Part shown: piece after piece, positions 21,001-21,088 of the stretch
How the letters are laid out: every line of letters begins with the position of its first letter
Position numbering within the stretch: the first letter of the stretch is position 1
Virus record (IMG/VR): IMGVR_UViG_3300023196_001718
Location: 1-21,088 of that record
Length of the DNA: 21,088 bases
Source: a virus
Reading direction: 5' to 3' (one strand)
Position numbers and translations under genes: made by a program
Notes under the pieces: model-generated
What the model was told of the DNA's origin: nothing
Databases searched by the model: none
Seen by the model: only the letters and a program-made list of their open reading frames with translations

Positions 21001-21088
21001 ATGGAGGCAGAAGGACTAACATTCGGATTAAATGCAATAGTAAGTATATTATTTGCAGCAGCAGGAGCACTTGGTTTTTGGTACACAA
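21001..21088 (+). CDS. Small membrane protein, partial (runs past window end)
   Basis: The ORF starts at ATG 21001, after an A-rich leader, and is open to the last base, so at least 29 residues are seen. It begins MEAEGLTFGLNAI followed by a hydrophobic stretch (VSILFAAAGALGFWYT), one clear membrane segment. It lies 19 nt after the previous stop in the same operon. A second holin, a small membrane protein or the start of a longer one is possible. The end must come from the neighbouring sequence. Confidence 0.6.
   Translation, partial: MEAEGLTFGLNAIVSILFAAAGALGFWYT

Noticed and set aside
1-21088. CRISPR arrays, insertion sequences, integrase or attachment sites
   Set aside because: No spaced direct repeats of CRISPR type, no transposase or integrase frames and no terminal repeats were seen in the window.

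Overview
The window looks like part of the genome of a tailed double-stranded DNA phage of a Bacteroidota host, possibly a flavobacterium. The DNA is AT-rich, genes are tightly packed, and most start codons follow A-rich leaders without a Shine-Dalgarno sequence. Four intergenic sites carry the Bacteroidota type -7 box TAnnTTTG, each with a T(A/T)GG box exactly 19 nt upstream. The neck and tail type cannot be settled here: no tail sheath, tape measure or baseplate gene was recognised. The large terminase, roughly 785-residue portal, scaffold and capsid series would fit a podovirus (crAss-like phages are one option), but this is inference.

Layout. Positions 1-1317 are read leftward: a 70-aa gene, a 41-aa gene with a T-rich leader, and a 195-aa gene ended by a clear intrinsic terminator. 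Everything from 1572 on is read rightward, so 1318-1571 is a divergent switch region. At 1893-2373 lies a small self-contained unit: promoter, a structured RNA of about 200 nt, an intrinsic terminator, then a 55-aa gene with its own hairpin. The next promoter (2427-2457) opens a packaging operon of overlapping genes: a helix-turn-helix protein, a short HU/IHF-like protein, a GroES-like co-chaperonin, a likely small terminase subunit and the large terminase (TerL). Two more promoters precede the portal gene (6932) and the scaffold gene (9389). The major capsid protein (10540), a connector-like protein (12810) and an Ala/Gly/Thr-rich structural protein (13779) follow, up to a strong terminator at 14780-14809.

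Beyond that terminator come two cysteine-rich proteins on either side of a collagen-like fibre protein, a lysis cassette (holin candidate, M15-family endolysin, spanin candidate) and adhesion or fibre genes, dominated by a 628-aa protein with about 18 BspA/DUF285-type repeats. The window ends inside a small membrane protein gene.

How it works together: the phage appears to bring its own chaperonin partner and DNA-binding proteins next to the packaging motor, then builds portal, scaffold and capsid from dedicated promoters. Fibre and lysis genes probably depend on read-through of the 14780 terminator, because no TAnnTTTG promoter was seen after it. Many junctions are TAATG or ATGA overlaps, which suggests translational coupling. 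The most promising undescribed element is the structured RNA at about 1928-2124.
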